Shown here: in pieces, positions 26,657 through 36,822 of the stretch
How the letters are laid out: each line of letters starts with the position of its first letter
Numbering within the stretch: position 1 is the stretch's first letter
Notes under the pieces: model-generated
Told to the model about the DNA's origin: nothing
Databases searched by the model: none
What the model saw: only the letters and a program-made list of their open reading frames with translations
From: Hymenoscyphus infarciens
Lineage: Eukaryota; Ascomycota; Leotiomycetes; Helotiales; Helotiaceae
Length of the DNA stretch: 64,000 nucleotides
Direction: 5' to 3'
Assembly: GCA_001414345.1 (NCBI GenBank)
Contig: LLCB01000320.1
Location: 1 to 64,000 of the forward strand
Made by a program: the position numbers and the translations under genes

Positions 26657-27616
26657 TCTTTTTTTTTTTTTTTTTTTTAGAATCTTAGTTTATTGTCCTA
26701 TATAGCTTATTCTACGGCTCTATCTAAAGGGCTAGCTATATAAGATGTCTTATAGCTTTATCTACGACTTTATAATAGAACTACTATAGCTTTCTCTCTT
26801 ATCTAGACGTGCCTTTCTTATAGATTAACCGAATTAACTGTTATTTAACTACTTCTCTTAATAGAAGCATTTAGTTTAGTTTATACTTTAAAGCTAAGGA
26901 AAAACGTAAAAACCTTAGCTAGCTAATCCCTTCTACTTAGTAATTGATAACTCTTATAGAGAGGTTCTATTAAGAGCTATAGTAAGTATATACTCTCTTT
27001 CTAGTCCTCTTTACTTTAAGCGTATATAGATCTCCTCGACTTACGAGCTACTAATACTCTAACTGTCTCTTTTATAAGAATTTAAACGATATTTTATAGA
27101 GAGATATACTTACTATATCTAATTTAAAGTCTCTATATAGTATCGATCTAGTCTAGGTACTCTCCTTTAAGTCTTATCTTCCTTTACTCTTATCTCTATA
27201 ACCGTAGTATATAACCTATTCCTACCTCTCTTTATTATAGTCTTATTCTAGAGGTCGACTCTTATAAAGTACTCTTTAGAGGTTTTATTTTATCTCTTAA
27301 GCCTTAATAAGAAAGTATAACACCTCTTTAACTAAGACGTAAGACTAATCTAATTAAGAGGTATATAACTCTATCGAGGAACCTTTAGTAGAGCGTTTAG
27401 TAAGCTATATATAAGAGGACAGCTAGTTATAATAGAGTAGTATAATATATTTAGTTAGTTAGTGAAAAATTTTTATACTAAGGCTCTTAATCCTCTCTCC
27501 CTCTCTCCTCCTACTACTATAACTCCCTATAACTTAAACTTAGCTTTGTAGACTCTTAAACAAGAGCTGTAGGTTCGTAGGATACACCGCGTATAGGTGT
27601 TAAGTCTTTACATCCC
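26657..27616 (-). mobile_element. Putative poly(A)-tailed non-LTR retroelement insertion
   Basis: A run of 20 T (26659-26678) on the plus strand would be the poly(A) tail of a minus-strand element. The direct repeat AGTTATATAGC sits immediately outside the tail (26646-26656) and again at 27617-27627, as expected for a target-primed insertion of about 960 bp. The body is AT-rich with RIP-like decay and no open frame. It could be a 5'-truncated LINE or a SINE-like unit; I could not find a diagnostic domain. Confidence 0.55.
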
Positions 27617-27627
27617 AGTTATATAGC

Positions 27628-27672
27628 CCTTAGGAGGGCTGGTCATAACGTTATGACCTGGCCCTCCTAAGG
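27628..27672. repeat. 45-bp palindrome
   Basis: The arms CCTTAGGAGGGC (27628-27639) and GCCCTCCTAAGG (27661-27672) are perfect inverse complements. Between them lies a perfect 18-bp palindrome, GGTCATAACGTTATGACC (27641-27658). It lies directly after the right target duplication of the putative retroelement. Confidence 0.85.
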
Positions 27673-28198
27673 CTCGGGCTCGCTTCTTTTTACATGCCTG
27701 TGGTGCTGCAGCCAATAGCATCCAGTTATTCTCACGTAGTCTCACGGCGAAGGCCAATGACAAAGTCACCATTTCTGCACCGCTTTTGCACACAACATGG
27801 CCGTGGATAAAGTGTCCCGGGCCAATCAGATGTTGTCGCCTTCCACGCAACCTCGAGAGGTCCCCGCCTGGAGTTGTCGCTTGTGGAATCTGATATTGGA
27901 TCAGACCGGGCATAAAACGTTTTATAGATAGCTTCTGCCCTCCAGCAACCTGTCTTGCCAAACATCATTACACCTTCATCAAACGAGGCTGCACCCATCA
28001 ATCGGTGCAACATACTTTTTGCTCAATTGATTAATCGTGGGTAAGTCAGCGAAGCCTTTTAGTATTCCTACCCCAGCAAAGAATAACGAGCAATAGGACA
28101 CAAGGAGGAAAACATACCACGGGCAATTCCATGACGCCAAACTCTTAAGGAAACCGGGAAACTGCAGACCAAAAAAACTGGACGTCAACAACGCAACC

Positions 28199-28366
28199 AT
28201 GTCTCTATCCTCCGAAGCCAGTATATCACTAGCAGTAGGCATCGCAAGCGTTCTACTCGCAATACTTGGCACTATATTCGGATATCAAGCCCTGAAAAAG
28301 GGACGTGGACAGGAAAACTATAGCACGAGTATCCACCACAGCACAAGTAAGGAACTAGACTTCTAA
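28199..28366 (+). CDS. Small single-pass membrane protein, perhaps first exon of a longer gene
   Basis: A 55-codon frame beginning M-S-L-S-S-E, with a hydrophobic helix at about residues 9-29 and then a basic, polar tail. The start of the protein resembles the minus-strand gene at 36640-36822 (both begin M-x-L-S-S-E and run into a G-I-x-S-V-L helix). A good splice donor (GTAAGG at 28347) with a plausible branch point (TGCTAAC) and acceptor (AG at 28393) suggests the real gene may continue. A second stretch that reads like protein lies at about 28640-28920, but I could not join the exons in frame. The function is unknown. Confidence 0.45.
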   Translation: MSLSSEASISLAVGIASVLLAILGTIFGYQALKKGRGQENYSTSIHHSTSKELDF

Positions 28367-29240
28367 TTCTGCTAAATCCTGCTAACTGAAACAAGGTGGG
28401 CGGTCTCCGCTTCTACAAGATCTCGAGTACTGTGCCGGTTTACCACTTGTGCCGCCGAGAGTATATCTACCGAGGACAAAAACATAACTCAGGTGGACAG
28501 CAATGTATTGAAGAGCAAGAAATGGAGTTTGGTTTGGACTGCAATAGCTTAGCATGGGCCAAAACAACTGGTTGGGTAATGGTAATGTGGAAATTGGAGT
28601 CTGGTTAGACCGCAAGACAAATTATATACCCACTCGCTCGAAAATGAAGAGCTGGAAATACCGTTTCCACACAATGTTAGCATCTCTTTCCAAATCGACA
28701 CCAGCTATGGGAGGAAACCTACTTCTCTTCTTCATGAAAACTTTGCCCCCAAAACCATGCCTTATCCAGGGGCTGCCGGAATTCGTGACTGTACTCTCGA
28801 GGCACTTGCCCTTCTACCACTGTCCCAACACCTCTGGAACAACCAAGGTAGGATACCTCAAGCATTCGAACCTTTTGGGAGAATTGAACTGTTTTATCAG
28901 CTCTCAGTTGGAAGAGGGAAAGTGAAGAGAAGGGTGTTTACCTATTGTCCGGTCCACGAATTCCTGCACCCCATACCTCTTACCCAAAGCTCGTTCCGGA
29001 TTCCCGATCTCGATCTTCTTCCTCTCCCTTTTCCGCACCCCCAAGTCCAATCTAACATGTTTATAAGAAACCGCTCAGGAACTGGCCAGTCTAGGTCGCC
29101 CATTACGACCAAGACGTTCAAATCCCAACCACGTCTTATTATCAATCAGAAAAAAAAGAGAAACAAACTCACAAAAGTCACGTACCTCACCCTTACAAAC
29201 CAACCCTAAAAAATAAAGACACAACGCACCCCAAAATATC
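28367..29240. other. Unresolved stretch with coding-like fragments
   Basis: The plus-strand frame through 28640-28930 gives about 95 residues without stops and with ordinary amino-acid composition, then ends near a possible donor (GTGAAG about 28920). Upstream the same frame has a stop at 28583-28585. It may be later exons of the gene starting at 28199, or a decayed gene. No domain is recognised. Confidence 0.3.
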
Positions 29241-30515
29241 TCAAGTCATATTCATATTCAACCCCGGCATACTCCCCGGCATAGCATAACTCGAGCTCTC
29301 CCCCCTAGCCCTCCGTCTCCACCTCAACCCCTCCTCCTCAATAGCCTCCAACTCATTCTTCGCCCTCGCCTCAGCCTCAATCTCCCGTCTCGCTTCCTCT
29401 CTCAAATCCCTCTCCATCTCCTTCCCCTTCGCTCTACTTATACTAGCCGGTTCACTCGGTGCCTCGCCCCGAGTATTTTTCTTCCTCGGCCATAAACTAG
29501 GGAGTTCAATCTGTTGAAATCTCGGCTCGACACAGCGTTCATCGAACCAGGTGTGTAGGCGTGCTTCTACGAGAGAGGCGATTTTCGGGACGTCTTGGAG
29601 ACGAGAGCGTGAGCCGACGAGGGAGCGGATGGAGAGGTCGAGACGGTAGTCGTCTAGGAATGAGAATGCGAGGGTGGTTGCTGTTATGGGGCTTCCTGGG
29701 ATAAAAGAGATGGATAAAGTCCCACTGAATCGCACCACAGAGACCGCTAATGCGACGGGTAGGACCGCAATACTCGGCTTCGGATAATTCAGCAGCAACT
29801 TCGTTTCTAGCGCCAACGTAATGAAATCACTCAGATCAACATCCATCCTAGCCTGTAACCGTCCTTGTTCCCCTCTCTCGCCCCTCACCCCAGGTCCTAA
29901 ACTCAATCCATCCTCATCCACAGGAATAACCCGACAATTCGAGAATATAGGGAAGTCCTCCCCCAAACTAATCTCCGTAACCTTGATCTCACTCAAAAAA
30001 TCCGGTCTCTTATCTCCATTCAACGCCTTTGTCAAACTCGTCAGAATCCGATCATCATGTTGCGCCTCCGCCCGAAACTGTGCAATCGTTTGTGCGACTA
30101 GGACGTTGAACCAATCCAAGCTTTCCGGCTGGTGCGAATCAACGTTATAATACGTCTTACTCAGTATAGTATTCGTAGTGAGTGGAGGGGGGTTTCGTAG
30201 GACCTGCGAGCGCTTCTTATTTAATGGCTGCGGAGGATGCCTCGTGGATCGCAAGGAGAGGAGGGAGCGTTTATGTGCCAGTGTCAAGGACCGTCTCTCC
30301 GTCGCTCGCACGGCGGCTGTAACATCTGGGGATGGGGGGTCGCCGAAGATGAAGAATTTTATGAAGGCGCCCAGGAGGATTACGATGGACAATTGGCCGA
30401 GGACGAAGCCTTGCGTAAATGAGAGTCTGCGATGTTTGTTAATGGTTATGCGCCCCAATTTGGAAGGGGAATTGTACGAAGATTCTGCTCTTATGGGGGG
30501 CTCAATGGTAGCCAT
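29241..30515 (-). CDS. MMM1: Maintenance of mitochondrial morphology protein 1 (ERMES subunit)
   Basis: This is a 424-residue, intronless protein. Mmm1 is the ER-membrane anchor of the ERMES tether (with Mdm10, Mdm12 and Mdm34), which joins ER and mitochondria and moves phospholipids. One membrane helix lies at about residues 36-58 ([12 protein letters not shown]). It is followed by a linker and then an SMP lipid-transfer domain from about residue 125 to 370, beginning with the family hallmark [12 protein letters not shown]. The C-terminal tail is charged and partly coiled-coil. The ATG at 30515 is chosen because family members start just before the short lumenal segment; the frame stays open 51 codons upstream but from a non-ATG codon. 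Length and domains are normal for the family. Confidence 0.93.
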   Translation of the reverse strand: MATIEPPIRAESSYNSPSKLGRITINKHRRLSFTQGFVLGQLSIVILLGAFIKFFIFGDPPSPDVTAAVRATERRSLTLAHKRSLLSLRSTRHPPQPLNKKRSQVLRNPPPLTTNTILSKTYYNVDSHQPESLDWFNVLVAQTIAQFRAEAQHDDRILTSLTKALNGDKRPDFLSEIKVTEISLGEDFPIFSNCRVIPVDEDGLSLGPGVRGERGEQGRLQARMDVDLSDFITLALETKLLLNYPKPSIAVLPVALAVSVVRFSGTLSISFIPGSPITATTLAFSFLDDYRLDLSIRSLVGSRSRLQDVPKIASLVEARLHTWFDERCVEPRFQQIELPSLWPRKKNTRGEAPSEPASISRAKGKEMERDLREEARREIEAEARAKNELEAIEEEGLRWRRRARGESSSYAMPGSMPGLNMNMT

Positions 30516-31327
30516 TTTGATATATGTCAAGGTCGATATTTGATTGCCATTTAATGACTGATGTTGGTAGTCTACGAAAAGTAGATGTGGTCGAGGGGTC
30601 AAGTTTAGCTCTGTATATCGAACGCGAAATTCACCAAGTAGTTCGGGGAAACGCGCCGGCAACGTCATGCGCCGGCTTTATTCCGGGTGTAACCAAATCT
30701 GAATCCAAATTAGCCTTCACTCGGTTCTTGATATTTTTGTTGTCTACACCAAAGTAAAAGATTCACTTAGTACACATCACTTCACCAGTCAAATAATCCG
30801 ATTATCCCTTAGTACTTGAACTAAAGGCATAAGTAGTGAAGTGAGGGGAGGAATGACCCAACGGAGTCTTAGAAAACCACTAAATCATGTCACAAAATAT
30901 ACACACGGAACTAGGAAAAATCATCACACAAACATTCTTAGGGTTCCATTATTCGTATTTTGGTTGATAATCCTTACAATGCAGTCATGAATCAAGAATG
31001 ACGCCTTCCTCATCGGTATATCATGCATGCCTCTTAAAAAAAGCTAGCTGCAACGATCCTACCCCGGTTTAGTTCGTATGATAGAACCATCATCACACCT
31101 TCTAAAACTCAAAACAACCCGAAAAACAAAAGAAAGATTATAATACATAAGTCAAAAAAGGATCACCCCTGATTCCTTTGAATCAAAATACAAATTCTCA
31201 TTCCTCTTCTCGATAGAGAGTATGCTCGAATCAGATCCTTGATAAGGGGGACATGGAATCCCGTCCCGGATAAACGCTACGCCCAGAAAAGGAAGTGGAA
31301 ATGGCCAAACGCATGCGAATGAGCTCT
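30516..31327. other. Intergenic region between MMM1 and the GDP-mannose transporter gene
   Basis: Both neighbours are on the minus strand, so this holds the MMM1 promoter and 5' leader and the transporter's 3' UTR. I see no further gene or repeat. Confidence 0.5.
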
Positions 31328-32659
31328 CTATGAGCTTGAAGCATCCCGGTTGCTTTGAGAACTGGCGCTCATGACTGGTTGCGAGGTAGGTAGAGACATC
31401 TTGTTCATCTGAGATTGTCTGACCTTGGCCCAGGCGTAAACAATACCACTAACGAATCCAATGATGATGGCAGACACACTTCCAAAAGTAACGGGTGCTG
31501 CGAAGAAGACAAGACCGCTGACGGCGATTGGGAGCTTGTTAAGTGCTCCCACCATGGAGTAGGTGGTCGAAGAGGTGACACGAATACACCAAGCGGAACA
31601 GTATGAGATGAAGATGGTGGCGAGACCGGAGTAGATGAATCCGGAAATCAACTTGTTGCGGGACTCTTCTGGGAAATTCAAGGCAACGTTTTTCGAGGAC
31701 CAATTCTCAAAGATAAAGGAACAGAGGAACAAAACAGGGATGGTGAGGAGATTGTTGTAGAACATGGCTAGTCAATGTTAGTACTTGTCCAGAAACTCGA
31801 CATCGGAGGAAATAACGTACTGTCCCAATCCTTAAAGTTCATTTTCTTGATAACCTTGCGCATAGAAAGAACGTATGCTGCGGTACAGAAAACGTTCATC
31901 CCCATCCACATATAACCGGCATTCAATGTTGAGAGAGCTTCAGCAGCCTCGATGCTCTCGGCGGCTCCTCCATAAAGGGCATGTTGGATGTCAGCCCAGG
32001 CAGCGACCACGGAACTGAGGACCATGAGACCGAAAGAGAACAGGGCGGAGGCGGTAACACTTCCACCAAACCAGAGGACCTCTCCATATGCAATGACTAT
32101 GATGGTCAAGTTCTTGAAGATGGTATATACGGGAACGGATAGAAATTGGAGTGCTTTCGTGCTGGTGTAGATCATTCCGACTAGGAGGAGAGAGATAGGG
32201 AACCCTGTAGCTAGTTAGTACTAGAAATTTCCCAGATACAGGATTTTATTTACAGGTCTTGGCCTTCTTGGTGTCAAATGGTGCCAAATTTGTGATCATT
32301 CCAACTTGTTTGCAGATAATAATCGCGATGATACAGACAAGAGACTAAGTTTACAATTAGTTTCCTTACAGTAGCTGACGTGGCTGACGTGGGACGGATT
32401 TGCGTACTTGGATTGCCAGGTAGAAGAAGTTCAGATTCCAGTTTGCTCCCGAGACACAGTATTTGTTCGTCACCGTCATGGAAATCGATGCTAAACAGTA
32501 TGCCAAAATGGAGATGGGAGGACTATTCGTGATGCTGGAGATGGCAGGAGGGCCAGCCCGCGACGGGGATTTCGCGAGGAAAGGATCTCTTGGTGACGAC
32601 CTCCCCGAGTCATAATCTGGCATCTTGGTGTTGTAATCTTCATTCTTCTTGTCGTCCAT
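31328..32659 (-). CDS. VRG4: Golgi GDP-mannose transporter
   Basis: The model has four exons: 32408-32659, 32254-32344, 31821-32204 and 31328-31767. The introns are 63, 49 and 53 bp, all GT-AG with frames that join exactly, and the product is 388 residues. It is a nucleotide-sugar transporter that brings GDP-mannose into the Golgi lumen in exchange for GMP, for protein and lipid mannosylation. The G-A-L-N-K substrate-binding motif is at about residues 316-320 ([10 protein letters not shown]), within multiple hydrophobic helices. The N-terminal about 50 residues are polar and cytosolic. The start M-D-D-K-K-N matches the usual family start; an open frame continues upstream but without an ATG. 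Confidence 0.93.
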
Positions 32660-33248
32660 CTTTGCAGTTGTCTTCGCGGTTGTGGGAGACTCGGTGCCAC
32701 CAAAAAGGGGACTTTGTAAGGGGCGCAAGTTGGGAAAGTTGGTGACGTTTGCGAGTATCTTTGGGGTATGATCAAGTCGCGCAGAAGATCGTGTCGTTAT
32801 GGCCGGCGCATCAAGTTCAGCCTTCGAATCTGTTCGGCCCGTCGAAGGATAATTCGGGGGGGGGGGGGGGGACGTTGGTGAAGATGGATGAAGTCTGTGA
32901 TGAGAAGTCCAAGTTCGTGGCCTCTCGTGTTTCCCCTTGATCTCAACTTTCTTAGCGTCAATTTAATTTTAGCCAGCCCAGCCAGATAAGCTCAGACCGC
33001 TGGCCAGACTGGGGATTTAATTTTTATTTACGGAGCATCAACGACAACTTCTACAATCTCGTATCTCCTCCGAGAACGGTAGGTGCATTTCCAATTATCT
33101 CTCTGCGGTTTGCCAATTCCGCATACCTGAGGTATTGATTTTCCTTTGCCCTTCCCATCGGCCGACATTTTATCGCGAGCTTCCTCACGATAGCCTCCAA
33201 CTTCAAACGCGACCGCGATCTCCAAATCGCTTCCAAAATATTATCAAA
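32660..33248. promoter_or_regulatory. Shared divergent promoter region with a 16-G run
   Basis: Divergent starts of the GDP-mannose transporter gene (minus) and the phosducin-like gene (plus) are 589 bp apart. It contains an unbroken run of 16 G at 32856-32871, about 200 bp upstream of the transporter start. No coding sequence is seen. Confidence 0.6.
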
Positions 33249-33948
33249 ATGGCCAAACTCGATTCCCAAGTCGCATCCGTCCTCGACCGCAAGGCCGTCG
33301 ACTCTGATGACGAGGATGCCCTCATCGCCTCCCTCGAAGACTCCCCTGCCATGGATGCCTTCCGGGAACAACGAATCCAGCAGCTGCACGCCGAATTCTC
33401 ACGCGCGAAATCTCAAAAGAACCAAGGCTTTGGAAACTACACCGAAATCAAAGAGGAAAAGGCTCTCATGGATCTAACAACCGAAGTCAAATATGCCATC
33501 GTACACTTCTCCAAAGACGATTTTGCCCGGTGCGGGGTCATGGACGGCCACCTAGAGGTGTGAAACTTTTCCCCTCCAGCTCCTCCAAGCACAAGCACAA
33601 GACAAGCATGAAAGGAGATCATGAGCAAGCGCTGATGGTCGGCAGACTCTGGCTCCAAAGCATTTCGATACCCGGTTCTTGAAGATGAAGGTGGAGAATG
33701 CCCCGTTTCTGGTTACAAAACTCAAGATCCAGGTCCTCCCATGCGTTCTGGCTTTCATAGGCGGCAAGAGTGTGGATCGCATTGTTGGGTTTGAGGGCAT
33801 TGGATATACCCAGGATACCTTTACTACGCAAGACTTGGAGGCTAGATTTCTGGCGTCTGGTGTGATACAGAGAGCAAAGGCCACCAAGGACGACAGAAGG
33901 GTCATCAAGGCGCAAGAAGACGAGGATGATGGTGATGATTGGGATTGA
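33249..33948 (+). CDS. Phosducin-like protein (Plp1/TXNDC9 type)
   Basis: There are two exons, 33249-33557 and 33646-33948, with an 88-bp GT-AG intron, giving 203 residues. The protein belongs to the phosducin-like/thioredoxin-domain family. These act as co-chaperones with the CCT chaperonin in folding tubulin, actin and G-beta-gamma. An N-terminal helical acidic region (D-S-D-D-E-D) precedes a thioredoxin-fold domain from about residue 80 (V-H-F-S-K-D-D-F-A-R-C). The domain continues across the splice (H-L-E / T-L-A-P-K-H-F) to Q-V-L-P-C-V-L-A-F-I-G-G. The redox CxxC motif of true thioredoxins is absent, as in the family. The tail is very acidic (E-D-E-D-D-G-D-D-W-D). The ATG follows a clean leader and fits homolog length. 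Confidence 0.88.
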
Positions 33949-34175
33949 AAGCTATGTTACAGCCAGCGTTAACTGAATGTTGGCGCTCAACACAATACCA
34001 AGAATACAATACCCTTCACGAAACAAAAAACTTCCTGGGACTTCTGAGCGATCACTGCTGATCTCCACTGGTGATCCCAACACGCTCCCCAAAACCGCAA
34101 CTCTTCAATCCATCCATCATATCCTCCATCACACATCCACCCCCAAAACCCATTCAGCCCCTCCTCATTCAGCCT

Positions 34176-34808
34176 TCAGCCCCTCCTCATAAACGCCTTA
34201 CCCGATTCTCGCGAACCGTTCAACCGCTCCTCCAACTCTCTCTTCTCCTGCCTCAACCTAAAAACCATCCTCTGCAACTGAATCTTCTCAAATTCCCTAT
34301 CCGCCAACTCCTCCGTCAACTCCACCCCTCTCCTCTTCACCTTCTTCACCAAACCCCTCATCATCTTGACCTCCGATGCCGTTTTCCAAACCCCTGCGCT
34401 TCTCATACTCCTCGCGCTCTCCTTCAACCCTTTAACATCTCTCCTCAACTTCTTGATCAACCGAAATATCACCCGTCTGTCATACTTGCAGTCGTGGGAG
34501 GAAGAGAGTGATGTCGACGGTTGAACCGATGATGGCTGTTTTCCGCGCTTCCGGACTCCACCACCGAGAACCCGGGAATTGAAATACGGATTTTGGAAAC
34601 CACGCATTCCTTCCTGATGGCTGTGGGGGTATCTTTGCGTGGCCGTGGAGATGGTTTGTGAATCCTCTGAGAGTTCCGAGCTGGAGAGGGGTTCTTCAGG
34701 GAAAGGCGAGGAGTAATTTTCTGTTTGGGTTGCAGGTTCTAGGGTGGCTGTGTGGTCTGCGGAGAGTTCGTCGATTGTGTCGTGGTAGGCTGGGTAGAAG
34801 GTTGCCAT
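34176..34808 (-). CDS. Hypothetical coiled-coil protein
   Basis: This is a single-exon protein of 210 residues starting at a clear ATG. I do not recognise a domain. The first about 100 residues are polar and Ser/Thr-rich, so probably disordered. From about residue 105 on it is highly charged (R-L-I-K-K-L-R-R-D-V-K-G-L) with heptad-like spacing and ends in a likely coiled coil (residues about 155-205). It is convergent with the phosducin-like gene, 227 bp away. Codon use and composition look like a real fungal gene, but expression is unproven. Confidence 0.6.
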   Translation of the reverse strand: MATFYPAYHDTIDELSADHTATLEPATQTENYSSPFPEEPLSSSELSEDSQTISTATQRYPHSHQEGMRGFQNPYFNSRVLGGGVRKRGKQPSSVQPSTSLSSSHDCKYDRRVIFRLIKKLRRDVKGLKESARSMRSAGVWKTASEVKMMRGLVKKVKRRGVELTEELADREFEKIQLQRMVFRLRQEKRELEERLNGSRESGKAFMRRG

Positions 34809-36639
34809 TTTTTCGAGGTTGGTTGTGAGAGGAGAAGAGTATCGGTTCTGAATTTGATGTCAGGTCCGAGGGATACTGTAGCTCTCCGATGGAGAGGAGT
34901 GGTGGTTTGTTTCCCTTGGGAAGGAAAATGTTCTCCCCAGCTTTTCTGAGAGGCGCCTTCTATACCTCTGTTTTGCTTGTTGATCACATAACAGGTTCTG
35001 CAAAGTGTACTGCAGCCTTCAACACTGCATACCAGAAAACAGGGATTCCTTTCGGCTTGAGCCGATTGAATGGAAGTCAGCTTTGATACATGCATGCATA
35101 TGCTCACTCTTGCTTCAAGAATCCCTCTTTGCATGTCAAAGGGCAATTCTTGTTTGGGGGTTTCGTAGTCTTGCATGCATATGTGTTGTAGTCTTTCATT
35201 GCTGTCTTTTCTTGGGTGCTGCAAGTTGCGCAAATTTCCTGTTCTTGCGCGCGGAGGAGATACTTTCGGTGGCACTGATGGCAGGCCGGCGGAGTACTCG
35301 ATATCTTGTAAGAGTGGAGCTCGCGTACCTTGTTTGAGTTAGTAAGAGCTAGGATGAGGTGGAAGTCGACCCTCTTACTTGTGATGTGATGGTTCTTTAT
35401 ACCAGTGTGTTTCTCTCCACGCTTCAAGGCTTGATACCCGAATATAGTGCTGAGTCTCGCTAGTAGGACGCTTACGGTACCTACTCTATCCTGACCTAAA
35501 CCATTTCATCTGCGTATGTTTCATCTGGTTGCCTCCGGGACTTGTTCACGTCTTACGAAGGATGAGAGTTGGGCGATGAGCTTATTTTTGCGGTGGAGGA
35601 GTTGATTGGGGTAAGCTGATGGTTCAGTCACCAGTCCGTACCTACTTGGCAATCTGTGGAGACTCCACCCTCATCGTCCTGGGGAGGAACGTAAGCTCCT
35701 CATGCTTGGCCGCTACCTACTTGGTGGCCTGCTTGTTGGGTACTGCAGGCAACGACATTTCTAATTTGAAAGTTGGTGGTCTGAGAAAAATATTAAAAGT
35801 ACGCTTTTTCTTCTTGGAAAGGATGGCGATTGTGGGGGGTTACGAGCGAATCGCTGGAAATTCCATACATTCCCACAACTATCATCAGCTAATTTTCGTG
35901 AGGCACTTCGGCTAGTCTGATTCGATAAGTACTTCTTATGGGTGGGGTTATATTGTAGAACTTTTATTTTAGATGCCGCCTTGTAGCATTTGATAACTGG
36001 ATCAGACGTCGCACACTTTTGATGTTCCGACCCCTCAGCGCATACTGGAACTTTCTATTGTTCGAGTGCATTTCCAAACAGCCGACCTCTCAGTTTCTGG
36101 CTGCTGGCTACAAAAAATGTTGCTTGGTTCCCGTGCTCCTATTGGTTTCAATTTTTGTCTTTTTGTATTTCCATAAGATCTAGGTTTCCAGTAAGCTAAC
36201 CTGTCTTGTAGTTTAAGTTAAATATCTTTGCTGAATTCGGCAGGCCAATCTATGGCAGTCTAAAGGCACTTGTTTTTCCCGTCTTCCACGCCTCCTTGTT
36301 ATTGCAATGCTAACATATCTTAGACCCTAAAGCAAAATTACGTTCTCCCAGTTGCAGTGGCCTCTAGCACGCTGTCCTTAGCAGCTTAAAATCCAATACC
36401 AAACTCAGTTCGCCGAATCTTTGTTACAAAATCAATACATTACTCGCCGAAAAGTCCCGCTCCATTTCTCGCTTATCTCACTCATATCCTCGATCTCGAG
36501 AGATGAACTCGCGGGGGCTCATGTGGCATACTGGATTGGTGCTCTAAATCGATGCTTTTCCGGGATATGAGAGGACTCGTACCACTCGTACCTAGTTTGG
36601 GAAGTTAGAAAAAGTCCGGCGAATTATTTTGAGGGTTTA
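34809..36639. other. Long intergenic region
   Basis: About 1.8 kb of normal base composition. Short frames on both strands (up to about 175 codons) have no recognisable domain and no consistent coding signal. I see no repeat or RNA gene. Confidence 0.4.
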
Positions 36640-36822
36640 TTACGCACTAGATGTATGATTTCTTCGTAGTTGTCTCCTTCTAAAGGCTCGATATGCACTT
36701 ATGCAAGCGCCGATTGTTGCTAGTGCGACGCCTGCGAAGGCAATCCACATTGCGATTATTGCTATCAGGACGCTTGGGATACCGATTGAGAGAGAGACAA
36801 TGGTTTCGGAGGAGAGTTGCAT
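36640..36822 (-). CDS. Small membrane protein related to the one at 28199
   Basis: This is a 60-residue frame from a clear ATG. After M-Q-L-S-S-E it has about 38 hydrophobic residues (about 8-45), enough for one long or two short membrane helices, then a strongly basic tail (F-R-R-R-Q-L-R-R). The opening residues and helix start resemble the 28199 protein, so the two probably belong to one fungal family. It could be the first exon of a longer gene; no clear donor is seen before the stop. The function is unknown. Confidence 0.45.
   Translation of the reverse strand: MQLSSETIVSLSIGIPSVLIAIIAMWIAFAGVALATIGACISAYRAFRRRQLRRNHTSSA

Noticed and set aside
27608..28272. Overlapping minus-strand frames of 93-117 codons
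   Set aside because: They run through the 45-bp palindrome and each other and show no coding-like composition.
34739..35427. Minus-strand frames of 107-178 codons upstream of the coiled-coil gene
   Set aside because: No domain, biased composition, overlapping frames on both strands and no clear splice signals; more likely leader or intergenic DNA.
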